A DNA stretch of 64,000 bases. Origin: an uncultured Candidatus Melainabacteria bacterium (GTDB lineage Bacteria; Cyanobacteriota; Vampirovibrionia; Gastranaerophilales; Gastranaerophilaceae). The notes under the pieces were generated by a model that saw nothing but the letters and a program-made list of their open reading frames with translations, had not been told where the DNA came from and did not search any database. This document shows, one piece after another, positions 8,164 through 16,513 of this stretch. The DNA is taken from positions 186,001 to 250,000 of the forward strand of contig CAKUZD010000004.1 of assembly GCA_934718275.1 (NCBI GenBank), given 5' to 3'. Within the stretch, counting starts at the first letter, position 1, and each line of letters begins with the position of its first letter. A program made the translations under genes and the position numbers.

Positions 8164-9366
8164 ATGGTAAACCAAAATATAAATTCAATAGATTATAAGG
8201 AATTGTATGCACAATACAATTGGTTTGCGAGCAATTATCCTGCTGTTGTTCAACAGTCAAGCGATGAATTTTTCCTTAATGGTTTACAATTTATTTTGAT
8301 GGGCATTAGCAAAAATATAAATACTTTGATGGATAAAGAGGCTTATTTTGTTACGAAAGTTCGAATAGATAAGCTTCATGATATGTTTTTCAGAACTTCT
8401 GAAAAAGCAGTTGGAATTATTCTTGATAGAGCTTTAGGAAAACCGAATTCCAGATTTAATTTGAATAAATTGACGGACTTGGAGGCTAAAATTATAACAT
8501 CTTTTAATGATTATATGTTTAATTCTTTATCCCAATTTTTGTCACCGGCACGTCCGGAGTTAAAGCGTTCAAATTTTGATGTTGTACATTTAACCTTTTT
8601 AGTAAAAGATACCGATACAAATGAAGTTGCAAAGTTTATTATAACTTTGCCTGATGAACTTTTAAACCCTGATGTTGTTACTTCAAAAAGTGACAAGTTT
8701 GATTATGGAGATTTCGCAACGAGTATTATTGATGTTGCAATTAAAATTGGGACTACAAGATTTAAATTAATTGATGTTAAAAATATTGATGTTGATGATA
8801 TTGTAGTTTTTGATAACAGCAATACCGGCCGTATGGTTTTATTATTTAATGGCTATGAAAAAGAAATTAATTTAAACCCTAATTTGGGGCTGGTTATGCC
8901 TGTTGAGAATGATGGAGGAGCGGAAGAAATGGCAGAAAATACAAATCTTTGGGATAGTATTGAAGTTGAAATGAGTGCTCAATTTGATACTGTAAAAATT
9001 ACCCTTGGAGAATTAAAAAATATTGAGGAAGGACTTGTTGTTGATTTAACCTCTATTTACGATAATAAAGTAACATTAAGTGTTGAAGATAAGCCGATAG
9101 CCAAGGGTGAACTTGTTATAGTAAATGATAGATATGGCGTTAAGATTGATGAAGTTATTGCCAAAACACCGAAAAATGGAGTACAGTCAGAAGTGACAGT
9201 TTCATCGGAACAAACTCAAAATGATGAATCTGATGATTTTTCGGATGAGGCTATGGATATGGAAGAACAACCTTCTCAGGGTGATAATAATGATGTTGGA
9301 AGTGATAATGCCGATGAAGATGAATTTGATTACAGCGATTTCGAATTAGAAGATGAAGATATCTAA
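8164..9366 (+). CDS. Flagellar C-ring protein with two SpoA domains (FliM/FliN-like)
   Basis: 400 residues. Two SpoA (FliMN_C) domains are visible: residues about 187-248 (IIDVAIKIGTTRFKL...VLLFNGYEKEI) and about 263-333 (WDSIEVEMSAQFDTVKITL...KGELVIVNDRYGVKI). Residues 1-180 match no motif I can name and may be a worn FliM middle domain. The last 50 residues are strongly acidic (ELEDEDI end). FliM and FliN normally carry one SpoA domain each; tandem SpoA domains in one chain resemble the SctQ protein of type III secretion or a FliM-FliN fusion. The fliO gene following at once argues for the flagellum. The role is in the rotor/switch or export-platform sorting ring on the cytoplasmic side. 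Confidence 0.8.
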   Translation: MVNQNINSIDYKELYAQYNWFASNYPAVVQQSSDEFFLNGLQFILMGISKNINTLMDKEAYFVTKVRIDKLHDMFFRTSEKAVGIILDRALGKPNSRFNLNKLTDLEAKIITSFNDYMFNSLSQFLSPARPELKRSNFDVVHLTFLVKDTDTNEVAKFIITLPDELLNPDVVTSKSDKFDYGDFATSIIDVAIKIGTTRFKLIDVKNIDVDDIVVFDNSNTGRMVLLFNGYEKEINLNPNLGLVMPVENDGGAEEMAENTNLWDSIEVEMSAQFDTVKITLGELKNIEEGLVVDLTSIYDNKVTLSVEDKPIAKGELVIVNDRYGVKIDEVIAKTPKNGVQSEVTVSSEQTQNDESDDFSDEAMDMEEQPSQGDNNDVGSDNADEDEFDYSDFELEDEDI

Positions 9367-9451
9367 AAACTGAGTCGGAACTACTAAATATTCACTTAAC
9401 AAGATAATATGTTGTGGTTATTAATCTAACAACCGGACTGGAGGGATAAAC

Positions 9452-9883
9452 ATGGGATATATGATAAATTTTATAGTTTATACAACTGCTATGGTAGGTA
9501 TTATATTTCTTGCTGTATTTGTTTATAAAAAATTCTCTTATTGTGCCGGTTCAAAGTCCAAATTTTTAAATATAGAAGATTGTATAAGTATTGGCCCTCG
9601 TAAGGAACTTTTTGTTGTTAGAGCCGGAAACGAAAGATTTCTTGTGGCTTCTGATGTTGGTAGAACAAGTTTGATTTCAAAGTTGGAAGAAAATGCAAGT
9701 TTTGCCGGAACTATAAAAAAATCAGTTGAAAATAGGGTTGAAAATGGGCCGATAGTTAATAATTCAAAAAATATACAAAATACTTCAAGTGTTGACGAAT
9801 TGCCGGAAATTATGAATTTTTCGAATAAACCGAGACAACGACAACCTAAAAAAGTTTTTAAAAACATTATAAATAACATATAG
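9452..9883 (+). CDS. fliO: Flagellar biosynthetic protein FliO
   Basis: 143 residues after GGAGGGATAAAC. One N-terminal transmembrane segment (residues about 3-26, FIVYTTAMVGIIFLAVFVY) precedes a small FliO-type domain (IEDCISIGPRKELFVVRAGNERFLVASD) and a variable basic tail. FliO helps assemble the FliP ring of the flagellar export gate. Its place before fliP is standard, and FliO is absent from virulence type III systems, so it identifies this cluster as flagellar. Confidence 0.85.
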   Translation: MGYMINFIVYTTAMVGIIFLAVFVYKKFSYCAGSKSKFLNIEDCISIGPRKELFVVRAGNERFLVASDVGRTSLISKLEENASFAGTIKKSVENRVENGPIVNNSKNIQNTSSVDELPEIMNFSNKPRQRQPKKVFKNIINNI

Positions 9884-9892
9884 AGGAATAAA

Positions 9893-10534
9893 ATGGAAAC
9901 AATTATAAAAGATATGAATCCGGTATTACAGATGTTGATATTAATGACTGTATTTTCATTAATACCATTGATTTTTTGTTGTATGACAAGTTTTTTGAGA
10001 TTTGTTATAGTTTTTTCAATGCTAAAGACGGCTATGGGTACTCAGCAAGTTCCTCCGTCAATTGTAATAATCGGACTTGCTATGATTTTGACGTTTTATA
10101 CTATGGGTGGAACTTTTCAAAAAATGTATGAGATGGGTTCTGTTCCCTATCAAAAAAATCAAAATATTGTTGAGGCAATAAATGAAGGGTCTAAACCTCT
10201 GAAAGAGTTTATGATGAAACAAACCAGAGAAACGGATTTAGCTTTTTTTGTTGAAGCTTCAAAAGGTGCTCCACCTAAAAGTCCTGACGAAATTACTGTT
10301 TGGCAAGTCGCTCCGGCATTTATAATAAGTGAATTAAAAACATCTTTCGAAATTGGTTTTATTATATTTGTTCCATTTATTGTACTTGACCTTGTAGTTG
10401 CTAACATATTACTTGCTCTCGGTATGTTTATGTTGTCTCCTACAATTATTTCACTTCCGTTCAAACTGCTGATATTTATTGCAGTAGACGGTTGGGCATT
10501 GATTGTACAGGGACTTGTCACCAGTTACAATTAA
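9893..10534 (+). CDS. fliP: Flagellar export gate protein FliP
   Basis: 213 residues of an integral membrane protein forming the core of the export gate with FliQ and FliR. The family signature is intact: LTFYTMGG, PAFIISELKTSFEIGFIIFVPF, then MLSPTIISLPFKLLIF followed by VDGWALIVQGL. Flagellar FliP usually begins with a cleavable signal sequence and is about 245 residues; here the protein starts METIIKDMNPVLQM and is SctR-sized. The start lies 9 nt after fliO with AGAGGAATAAA before it, and I see no better upstream start. Confidence 0.93.
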   Translation: METIIKDMNPVLQMLILMTVFSLIPLIFCCMTSFLRFVIVFSMLKTAMGTQQVPPSIVIIGLAMILTFYTMGGTFQKMYEMGSVPYQKNQNIVEAINEGSKPLKEFMMKQTRETDLAFFVEASKGAPPKSPDEITVWQVAPAFIISELKTSFEIGFIIFVPFIVLDLVVANILLALGMFMLSPTIISLPFKLLIFIAVDGWALIVQGLVTSYN

Positions 10535-10605
10535 TGAAGATGAAAATTAAGGCAGAAATAAGAGCTGCGTTTTGACAATCAACCAAAATAAAAAGAGGAA
10601 AATAA

Positions 10606-11094
10606 ATGGAAGTTTTAGTTGAATATTTAGCAAAAGGATTTTTGATAATGCTTGCAATCTCTATGCCTTGTGTACTTGTTGCGGCAGGTATTGGTCTTGT
10701 TGTCGGTATTTTGCAGGCTGTAACACAGGTTCAGGAACAGACAATTGCAGCTGCTCCAAAAATTTTGGGAGTTTTCCTCGTTATTGTAATTGGTGGAATT
10801 GGTTTTATAAATATGTTAAAAGGTTTTATCATAGATGGTATGTCTATGGCTTTTAACCTTGTATCTAAAAATGATTCCTATGTTTTGCCGGCAGATTATT
10901 ATAAATATACATCTCCATTTGAAAAAGAAATGAATGATAAGTTTAAAAATCAATCTGATATTGATTATTTGATGAAACATCCGGGAAAAGTTCCGTTTGT
11001 TGATAAACAACAAAAAACTAAGTTTTTTGCCAGTCCTCAAACTCCTATGCCAAAACCTGATTTTGTAGAAACAAATAAAATTCTTGGAAGGTAG
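10606..11094 (+). CDS. fliQ: Flagellar export gate protein FliQ with C-terminal extension
   Basis: Residues 1-88 are FliQ, with two membrane helices and the typical loop GILQAVTQVQEQTIAAAPKI. FliQ normally ends there (about 89 residues). This protein continues for some 73 hydrophilic residues (SKNDSYVLPADYYKYTSPF ... PQTPMPKPDF) to 162. The extension is in frame with no internal stop, and the next gene starts 5 nt after its end, so it is not an artefact of a missed stop. AGAGGAAAATAA precedes the start. Function: part of the helical FliP5Q4R1 gate; the tail may reach the cytoplasm or periplasm. Confidence 0.92.
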   Translation: MEVLVEYLAKGFLIMLAISMPCVLVAAGIGLVVGILQAVTQVQEQTIAAAPKILGVFLVIVIGGIGFINMLKGFIIDGMSMAFNLVSKNDSYVLPADYYKYTSPFEKEMNDKFKNQSDIDYLMKHPGKVPFVDKQQKTKFFASPQTPMPKPDFVETNKILGR

Positions 11095-11099
11095 GCAGA

Positions 11100-11879
11100 A
11101 TGGAACAAATTATTTCGGAATTGATGAAAATGTTTCCGTTGATGAATGCTTATTTGGCTGCAGGAATTTTTATTTTTGCGAGACTTTTGGGCTTTTTTAG
11201 ACTTGCTCCTGTTTTTAATAGAAAAGAAATTCCGGGTATGGTTAAAATAGCACTTTGTCTGTTATTAACAATTGTTTTAACAAGTACTGTGAAACCTGAT
11301 GTAACAGTGATTAAAGGTTCATTTGCACTTTCTATTTTGTTGAACTTTGTTGTAGGGGCTATGATTGGCTATATTGCCCAATTAATCCTGCTTGCGGTTG
11401 ATGCAGGTGGTGATATGGTCAATATGCAAATGGGGCTTTCCTCTGCTATGGTTTTAGATCCGACAACATCATCACAGGTATCAATTGTTGGAAAATGTTT
11501 TCAGCTTTTAGGGATAATAATTTTTATACAGTTGGGAGGTATTTATTGGTTAATAACAGCGTTAATTCATAGTATAGACATATTTCCGTTAGGGGCTACA
11601 AATGTTCCTTTACATCAAATTGTTAATATGGATTATCTTGTTAAGTTGTCATCAAACGTCTTGTTTATGGGGCTGCAAATAGCCTCTCCGATACTTCTTG
11701 CTACATTAGGACAAGATATTATTTTGGGTGTAATTTCTAAGACTGCTCCTCAGGTTAATGTGTTTCAGTTGAGTTTCTTATTCAAGCCTGTATTGGGTGC
11801 AGCAATTATGGTTTGGATTTTGCCAATGTTGGTTAATATTATTTCAGATTACTTTTTATCATTCTCTCAAATTATTTAA
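11100..11879 (+). CDS. fliR: Flagellar export gate protein FliR
   Basis: 259-residue polytopic membrane protein with the FliR layout: FARLLGFFRLAPVF early, IALCLLLTIVLT, AVDAGGDMVNMQMGLSSAMV in the middle and PVLGAAIMVWILPMLVN near the end. Start 5 nt after fliQ. It completes the FliP-FliQ-FliR gate. FlhA and FlhB are not in the window; the strand changes shortly after this gene. Confidence 0.92.
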   Translation: MEQIISELMKMFPLMNAYLAAGIFIFARLLGFFRLAPVFNRKEIPGMVKIALCLLLTIVLTSTVKPDVTVIKGSFALSILLNFVVGAMIGYIAQLILLAVDAGGDMVNMQMGLSSAMVLDPTTSSQVSIVGKCFQLLGIIIFIQLGGIYWLITALIHSIDIFPLGATNVPLHQIVNMDYLVKLSSNVLFMGLQIASPILLATLGQDIILGVISKTAPQVNVFQLSFLFKPVLGAAIMVWILPMLVNIISDYFLSFSQII

Positions 11880-11960
11880 AAATTAATTTTTGTAAACAAA
11901 GTTTTATTTTTTGAAATTTACCATAATAAAAATTTTTCTTATATATGGAGAGAGAATATT

Positions 11961-12143
11961 ATGGTTATACATTTTAATACTATTAAAGAGAAAATTGATA
12001 AACTTGATGCATTGGCAGGTCAAGTTGACGTAACGCAACCTATTACCATTTTTCAAAAAAATCTTGAAAAACCAACGGTAGGCGAGCGTATGAGTAAATT
12101 TTTTGATGTTGCAGATGGTAAAAATCCCGAGTGGAATGTCTAA
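11961..12143 (+). CDS. Small hypothetical protein (60 aa)
   Basis: Short frame MVIHFNTIKEKIDKLDALAG... preceded by GGAGAGAGAATATT, 81 nt after fliR and overlapping the end of the convergent exbD by 4 nt. Amphipathic helical start, no membrane segment, ends NPEWNV. No family recognised. The ribosome site and codon use make it plausible; the short length keeps confidence moderate. Confidence 0.5.
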   Translation: MVIHFNTIKEKIDKLDALAGQVDVTQPITIFQKNLEKPTVGERMSKFFDVADGKNPEWNV

Positions 12144-12529
12144 ATTTCGTCTACAGAAATACTTGTTATTCCGGAATTTCTGGCACTATCCATAACTTTT
12201 ACCATAGCACCGTGAGTTGAATCTGCATCTGTTTTTATAAGCAGACCGTCAGGGTAATTTTTTGCCTGAGCTTTAATAGTACTTTCCAATTGGTCCGCAG
12301 GAACTTCTGTGCCATCAAGATAATACTTATCTCCGGCATCAACCATAACAGTCATAATTTTAGTTTCTTTTTGAACTTGTTCTTGTGCAACATTTTCCGG
12401 TACTGTCAAATTTAGACCTTGTTGGTCTAACATTGGTGCAATTACCATCATAATGATTAATAATACTAAGAAAATATCTGTTAACGGTGTAATGTTTATT
12501 TCATTGAATGTATCTCTGTTTCTGGACAT
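12140..12529 (-). CDS. exbD: ExbD/TolR family biopolymer transporter (copy 1)
   Basis: 129 residues: a short cytoplasmic N terminus with NEINITPLTDIFLVLLIIMM (the proton-path aspartate lies in PLTD at the edge of the single membrane helix), then a periplasmic TolR-like domain (TVMVDAGDKYYLDGTEVP ... LLIKTDADSTHGAMVKVMD). It works with ExbB and TonB to pass proton-motive-force energy to the outer membrane. Last gene of the set tonB-exbB-exbD-exbD, 48 nt after the other exbD, with AAGGAAACTAAA before the start. Confidence 0.92.
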   Translation of the reverse strand: MSRNRDTFNEINITPLTDIFLVLLIIMMVIAPMLDQQGLNLTVPENVAQEQVQKETKIMTVMVDAGDKYYLDGTEVPADQLESTIKAQAKNYPDGLLIKTDADSTHGAMVKVMDSARNSGITSISVDEI

Positions 12530-12577
12530 TTTAGTTTCCTTTTTTATTTGTGCTTGTTGAACCTTATTTTAAAATTT

Positions 12578-13039
12578 TTAGCCACGTATTTGTTTTGTTG
12601 CTTCTTTTTCTAATTCTCTTTGTTCTTTCTTGCTTAAAGGTTCTCCTGCAACAATAAGTTTTTTGTATTCTGCATCTTGTGCAGCATTCATGATTTCCAT
12701 AATTTTAGCACTTTTAACTTTTTCATCAGCTTTAACAACGAGTTCGGCTTTCTCAAGCTGTGGTTTTAGGTTTGTTAGTTCTTCTGTCAAGCTTTGTTCT
12801 GTTACAGGTGTGCCGTTAAGAAACATAGCTCCATCTTTAGTAACCGAAACTGTAGCATTTTTTTGTTCAATAGAAACTCCGCTGTTTATCTCCGGAACAT
12901 TTATGGAACTATCGTTAGATTGGAATGTTGGAGCAACAACCATCATAATGATTAACAGTACTAAAAAAATGTCTGTTAAAGGTGTAATATTTATTTCTGT
13001 GAACAGGGCATCCTTGCCCTTGCTGTTTTTCATTGACAT
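12578..13039 (-). CDS. exbD: ExbD/TolR family biopolymer transporter (copy 2)
   Basis: 153 residues. It shares the block TEINITPLTDIFLVLLIIMM with its neighbour almost letter for letter, but the periplasmic part has diverged, and a 20-residue charged tail (KKEQRELEKEATKQIRG) is added. AAGGAAATAAACC fixes the start at 13039. The pair could form mixed ExbD dimers in one ExbB pentamer, or serve different TonB partners. Confidence 0.92.
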   Translation of the reverse strand: MSMKNSKGKDALFTEINITPLTDIFLVLLIIMMVVAPTFQSNDSSINVPEINSGVSIEQKNATVSVTKDGAMFLNGTPVTEQSLTEELTNLKPQLEKAELVVKADEKVKSAKIMEIMNAAQDAEYKKLIVAGEPLSKKEQRELEKEATKQIRG

Positions 13040-13095
13040 TGGTTTATTTCCTTGTGTTGTGTGCAGGATAAAATTATCCTAATTCTTTTTTGTTA

Positions 13096-13743
13096 TTATA
13101 AAGAAATATTTGCGTTACTAGGAGTTGTTGATTCGTCATTAGAATCTACGAAACTTAAGAATAACAATTTGATTAATTGGAAGTCATCTTCGTAACGTTT
13201 AACAATTGATTGAAATGAGTTGTAGAAAATTACTGCTACAATCGCAACTCCTAAACCAAATGCAGTAGCAATCAAAGCAGAAGCAATACCTGAAGCAACA
13301 GCTGCTGATTGGTTTCCTTGAGCTGCCAAATCTTGGAATGTAAATAAAATTCTTACAACAGTACCGAACAAGCCTAAGAATGGAGCTACACCGCCGATTG
13401 TACCTAAAATTGTTAAATGACTTTCTAATTTTCTTGATGCTAAAGATGCTGCGATATCAAAAGAACGAGAAAATCCGTTTTTTTGTTCTGAGAAAATTCT
13501 AACAGCTTCTTCTGTTACTTCTCCGATTACGCCACCGCATTGAACAGCTAAGTTTTGGGCTCCATCAAGATTGTTTTTTACTAATTCTTTTTGTAATCTC
13601 GGAATGAATAATACTACATCTCTTTTGTTCTTCTTGTAAAAAGAAAACCTGTTAATTACAACACCGACAACCAAAATTGAACAAATCAAAATTGGAGTTA
13701 ATACCGGCCAGTCCATTGCAATTGAGTTCCATAATAGTTCCAT
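13096..13743 (-). CDS. exbB: ExbB/TolQ/MotA family proton channel
   Basis: 215 residues with three membrane segments: residues about 14-33, 113-135 and 150-175. The typical block LESHLTILGTIGGVAPFLGLFGTVVRILFTF contains the conserved TIG and GLFGTV elements, and ASALIATAFGLGVAIVAVIFYN forms the third helix. ExbB/TolQ rather than MotA is favoured by the exbD and tonB neighbours. GAGGATAAAAATT precedes ATG. Confidence 0.93.
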   Translation of the reverse strand: MELLWNSIAMDWPVLTPILICSILVVGVVINRFSFYKKNKRDVVLFIPRLQKELVKNNLDGAQNLAVQCGGVIGEVTEEAVRIFSEQKNGFSRSFDIAASLASRKLESHLTILGTIGGVAPFLGLFGTVVRILFTFQDLAAQGNQSAAVASGIASALIATAFGLGVAIVAVIFYNSFQSIVKRYEDDFQLIKLLFLSFVDSNDESTTPSNANISL

Positions 13744-13831
13744 AATTTTTATCCTCTTTCTTTTTGTGATTATCTTCTTTTGAGTCGAGTAGAGAGTGAA
13801 GTGTAAGAAGTTTCACTCTGCTCGAAATTTT

Positions 13832-15025
13832 TTAGTGGTATCCTTGAGCTCCAAATACGTTGTAGTCAAATGTGAATTGGATATCAATACTTTGTCCTTT
13901 AAATTCTGCCGGAAGCGGTTTGAAAGGAGCTGTTGCTTGTACTGCACTGATTGCTGCTTTATCAGCTCCAGGAAGTCCTGATGATTTGAATACACTACAA
14001 GACAATAATCTTCCGTCTTTAGCAATTTTGAACAATAATACTACACGCTTGCTTTCGTTTCCTTTTGGAGGATCCCAGTTCATTTTGATACGTCTTTGTA
14101 ATTCTCTCATATACGGGCCAAAATCCGGTTCTCTTATCGCATCAATTCCTGGTCTGCCATTTGGATTTCCAGGACCTGGGTTACCATAACCTCCGGTTCC
14201 ACCACCGCCACCTTTGGCAATTTTATTACCGGAGCCTCCTGTTGGAGCAAGTGATGGACCTGCAACATGAGAACCTCTCCCTGCGGATGAAGTACCACCA
14301 CCGCCTCCACCTCTAGAAGCCGTGCCTGAACCGCTAATTGGGCCTGTAGAATATCTGCCTGTTCCATTTCCGCCTTTTGGAACGGGTACAGCAAAAGGTG
14401 ATGATGGTCTTGCAACAGTTCTAGGAGTTGTTGGCGGTTTTAAAGATGGTCTTGCTGTCGGAGGTGCAGGTTTTGCCTGTTCAGCTTTTTTAGGACCTAC
14501 TGCCGTAGGAGCTTGAGATGGTTTTTTAGCCGGAGCCGGCGCCGCTTGTTGTGTCACCTGTTTAACAATTTTTTGTAAAGGATTTTGGTGTTGAGCGGGT
14601 TTTGGAGCCTGTGCCGGTTTTTGGGCAACTGTTTGTTGCTTTGGAGTTCCCGGAGCCGGAGATGGCATAGAAACTTTTCTTGTTGGGTCGTGGTGACCGC
14701 CTGCTCTTGAATTTATATCTGCGCGATAAGGAGTTTTCTTGTTTATAGGAGTTTCTTCCTTATCTACAAGAACAAATTCTATATCATTTGTTTTCGGCTT
14801 GGGTTTTTCAAATATAGTGAGCGAAATTCCCATCATCGCGAGTAATAAAAGCGTTAAAGCCCAAATACCTATTGCTGTAGGATGGAGTAATGCTGAAATA
14901 AGTATTGATTTTTTCAAGCTTATTTCTTCATCGTTTTTAAGAACTGCAGGTGTTGTATAACCTGTGTTTTTGTCAAATTCATCTTCTTCTATGAAGTTGT
15001 CTGTGTATTTTCCTAATAAGGACAT
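13832..15025 (-). CDS. tonB: TonB-type energy transducer with long Pro/Gly-rich linker
   Basis: 397 residues. A cytoplasmic start of about 45 residues leads into one membrane helix (LTLLLLAMMGISLTIF). Then comes a proline/alanine/lysine-rich stretch (about residues 110-210), a glycine-rich stretch (about 215-285, GGGGGG and GGGGTGGYG), and a TonB C-terminal domain (about 300-395: YMRELQRRIKMNWDPPKGN, RVVLLFKIAKDGRL, KAAISAVQATAPFKPLP, IDIQFTFDYNVF). The linker should span the periplasm and the C domain should touch an outer-membrane receptor. TolA is an alternative, but the C-terminal motif fits the TonB superfamily. First gene of the tonB-exbB-exbD-exbD run. Confidence 0.88.
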   Translation of the reverse strand: MSLLGKYTDNFIEEDEFDKNTGYTTPAVLKNDEEISLKKSILISALLHPTAIGIWALTLLLLAMMGISLTIFEKPKPKTNDIEFVLVDKEETPINKKTPYRADINSRAGGHHDPTRKVSMPSPAPGTPKQQTVAQKPAQAPKPAQHQNPLQKIVKQVTQQAAPAPAKKPSQAPTAVGPKKAEQAKPAPPTARPSLKPPTTPRTVARPSSPFAVPVPKGGNGTGRYSTGPISGSGTASRGGGGGGTSSAGRGSHVAGPSLAPTGGSGNKIAKGGGGGTGGYGNPGPGNPNGRPGIDAIREPDFGPYMRELQRRIKMNWDPPKGNESKRVVLLFKIAKDGRLLSCSVFKSSGLPGADKAAISAVQATAPFKPLPAEFKGQSIDIQFTFDYNVFGAQGYH

Positions 15026-15097
15026 TTATTTTCCCCAATATCTGATTTCGTATTTTAATTTTATTGTAAAACAAAAATAAAATTATTGCCCGAGTTT

Positions 15098-15838
15098 CTA
15101 ATAATTATTGTTATAAATTGACGGATTTACAGTAATCGGTTGGGTAAGTGTCAACTGGATTGCTGAATTTGCCGGAATTACAACATCGTTACCTTTGTCC
15201 CAAATTGATTTCACAACTCCGCCACCTGCACCAACTGCAGTTGCAAGAGCAGTTCCTTTTCCAATACTACCACCTGCAAGCGGAGAAATTACCAAGCCTG
15301 CAAGAGCTCCGGCGCCGGCTCCCACTGCAATATCTTTTCCATAATTTTTGGTAACGTCCATTTTGGTTCCGCCAATCAATACGCCGGTGTTATCAGTTGT
15401 TTTAACAACTGCGGAAATTGGAATTTGAACTCCATAAGGTGTTGTAATTTGCGTAAATCTTAACAATAATTTTCCGTTCATACTGCCGTGTTTTGCTTTA
15501 GAAACTTCAATTGCGGTTCCTGTAACCGTACTTCCTGCTTGTGCAATAAGGTTTCCATTATAATAAAAGTCAGAACCAAGTGCAACTGTAACATTTTGCC
15601 CTGTAACCATTGTTGCAGAACTAATTGGTGTTGTCACAACTACGGGTATATTTTGTCCGGCAGGAACTGTAACAACGCTTCCTTTTAATGTTTGATTTCC
15701 TCTAATTGTTTGTGACGGATAATATTTTTCTTGGTATAAAGGAACTTCTGAATTCTGTTGCATATCAAAGTTTTGTGCGGCAGAAGCAATTCCTGTTGTT
15801 AAAATCATTGTTGTTAATATAAATCCTATTTTTTTCAT
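15098..15838 (-). CDS. Exported protein with glycine-zipper segment
   Basis: 246 residues. A signal peptide (MKKIGFILTTMILTTGIASAA) precedes a beta-rich domain with VPAGQNIPVVVTTPISSATM and IAQAGSTVTGTAIEVSKAKH. Residues about 172-210 are a glycine/alanine zipper (AVGAGAGALAGLVISPLAGG...). The order of short motifs recalls the beta-barrel part of TrbI/VirB10-like proteins, but I would not assign it. The neighbour at 15885 has a similar VPAGTFVPV element, so the two may be distant paralogues. GAGAGGTTAATT precedes ATG. Confidence 0.78.
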   Translation of the reverse strand: MKKIGFILTTMILTTGIASAAQNFDMQQNSEVPLYQEKYYPSQTIRGNQTLKGSVVTVPAGQNIPVVVTTPISSATMVTGQNVTVALGSDFYYNGNLIAQAGSTVTGTAIEVSKAKHGSMNGKLLLRFTQITTPYGVQIPISAVVKTTDNTGVLIGGTKMDVTKNYGKDIAVGAGAGALAGLVISPLAGGSIGKGTALATAVGAGGGVVKSIWDKGNDVVIPANSAIQLTLTQPITVNPSIYNNNY

Positions 15839-15884
15839 AATTAACCTCTCTATCAGTACATTGTATTTTACAATTTATAATAAG

Positions 15885-16469
15885 TCAATTTGTTAAGGTG
15901 TGTGTAATCCAAGTGGGTGCGGTTAGGACAATAATTTCGTTTGAGCCGGCTTCAATTGTTGTATGTGTTCCCATTTTTCTTTCGTATGACGGAACCATTT
16001 GGATAGTTGTTTTTTTTATTCGAATTTGTCGTTGAGCCATTGGTTTGTATTTTACGGGTTCAGACATTTCTCCACCAAATAAATTATTATTTGCGGAATA
16101 TAAATATCCTTTTACGGGTAACTCATAACCATCAGTATAAGTCATTTTAGAAATTCGGATTTTCATTGATGCATTTGTGCCTACTACGGGGTCGTTCATC
16201 TTTTCTATGTAGCCGTAAAATTCCGTATCTTTTGGAATTATTATTGTGTCGTGAAGAAAAAGGTCATGTGTTGCAATAAATTTAACCTTGTAACCTTCTT
16301 GACAATTCTGAGTAGAAATTTCCTGAGTGTTCATAACCGGTACAAATGTTCCGGCGGGTACGATAATTCCATGATAATCTCTCAATGGCAATTGAACATT
16401 TGGCAAATCTTGTGATTGCGCAATTGGTGATATTAAAATTAACACGAGAATTAACAGTAATTTTTTCAT
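15885..16469 (-). CDS. Exported protein, unknown
   Basis: 194 residues with a signal peptide (MKKLLLILVLILISPIAQSQ). The mature part is beta-rich: IIVPAGTFVPVMNTQEIST, FIATHDLFLHDTIIIPKDTEFYGYIEKM, and a conserved-looking SKMTYTDGYELPVKGY. The VPAGTFVPV start resembles VPAGQNIPVVV in the next gene. No ribosome site is present; the -10 box TATAAT ends 7 nt before ATG, suggesting a leaderless message. Confidence 0.75.
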   Translation of the reverse strand: MKKLLLILVLILISPIAQSQDLPNVQLPLRDYHGIIVPAGTFVPVMNTQEISTQNCQEGYKVKFIATHDLFLHDTIIIPKDTEFYGYIEKMNDPVVGTNASMKIRISKMTYTDGYELPVKGYLYSANNNLFGGEMSEPVKYKPMAQRQIRIKKTTIQMVPSYERKMGTHTTIEAGSNEIIVLTAPTWITHTLTN

Positions 16470-16476
16470 AGTTTAT

Positions 16477-16485
16477 ATTATAACA
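16477..16485 (-). promoter_or_regulatory. Extended -10 promoter, leaderless gene at 16469
   Basis: Reads TGTTATAAT on the minus strand (TG-n-TATAAT, extended -10), 7 nt before the ATG. No Shine-Dalgarno sequence fits between. Confidence 0.6.
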
Positions 16486-16513
16486 GTTTTTTTTCTATTA
16501 TCAATATAACGAA

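Noticed and set aside
8164..11879. Virulence-type type III secretion cluster
   Set aside because: SctQ-like domain layout and SctR-sized FliP are suggestive, but FliO is present and sigma-28-like promoters occur nearby, so flagellar is the better reading. No sctU, sctV or secretin was seen here.
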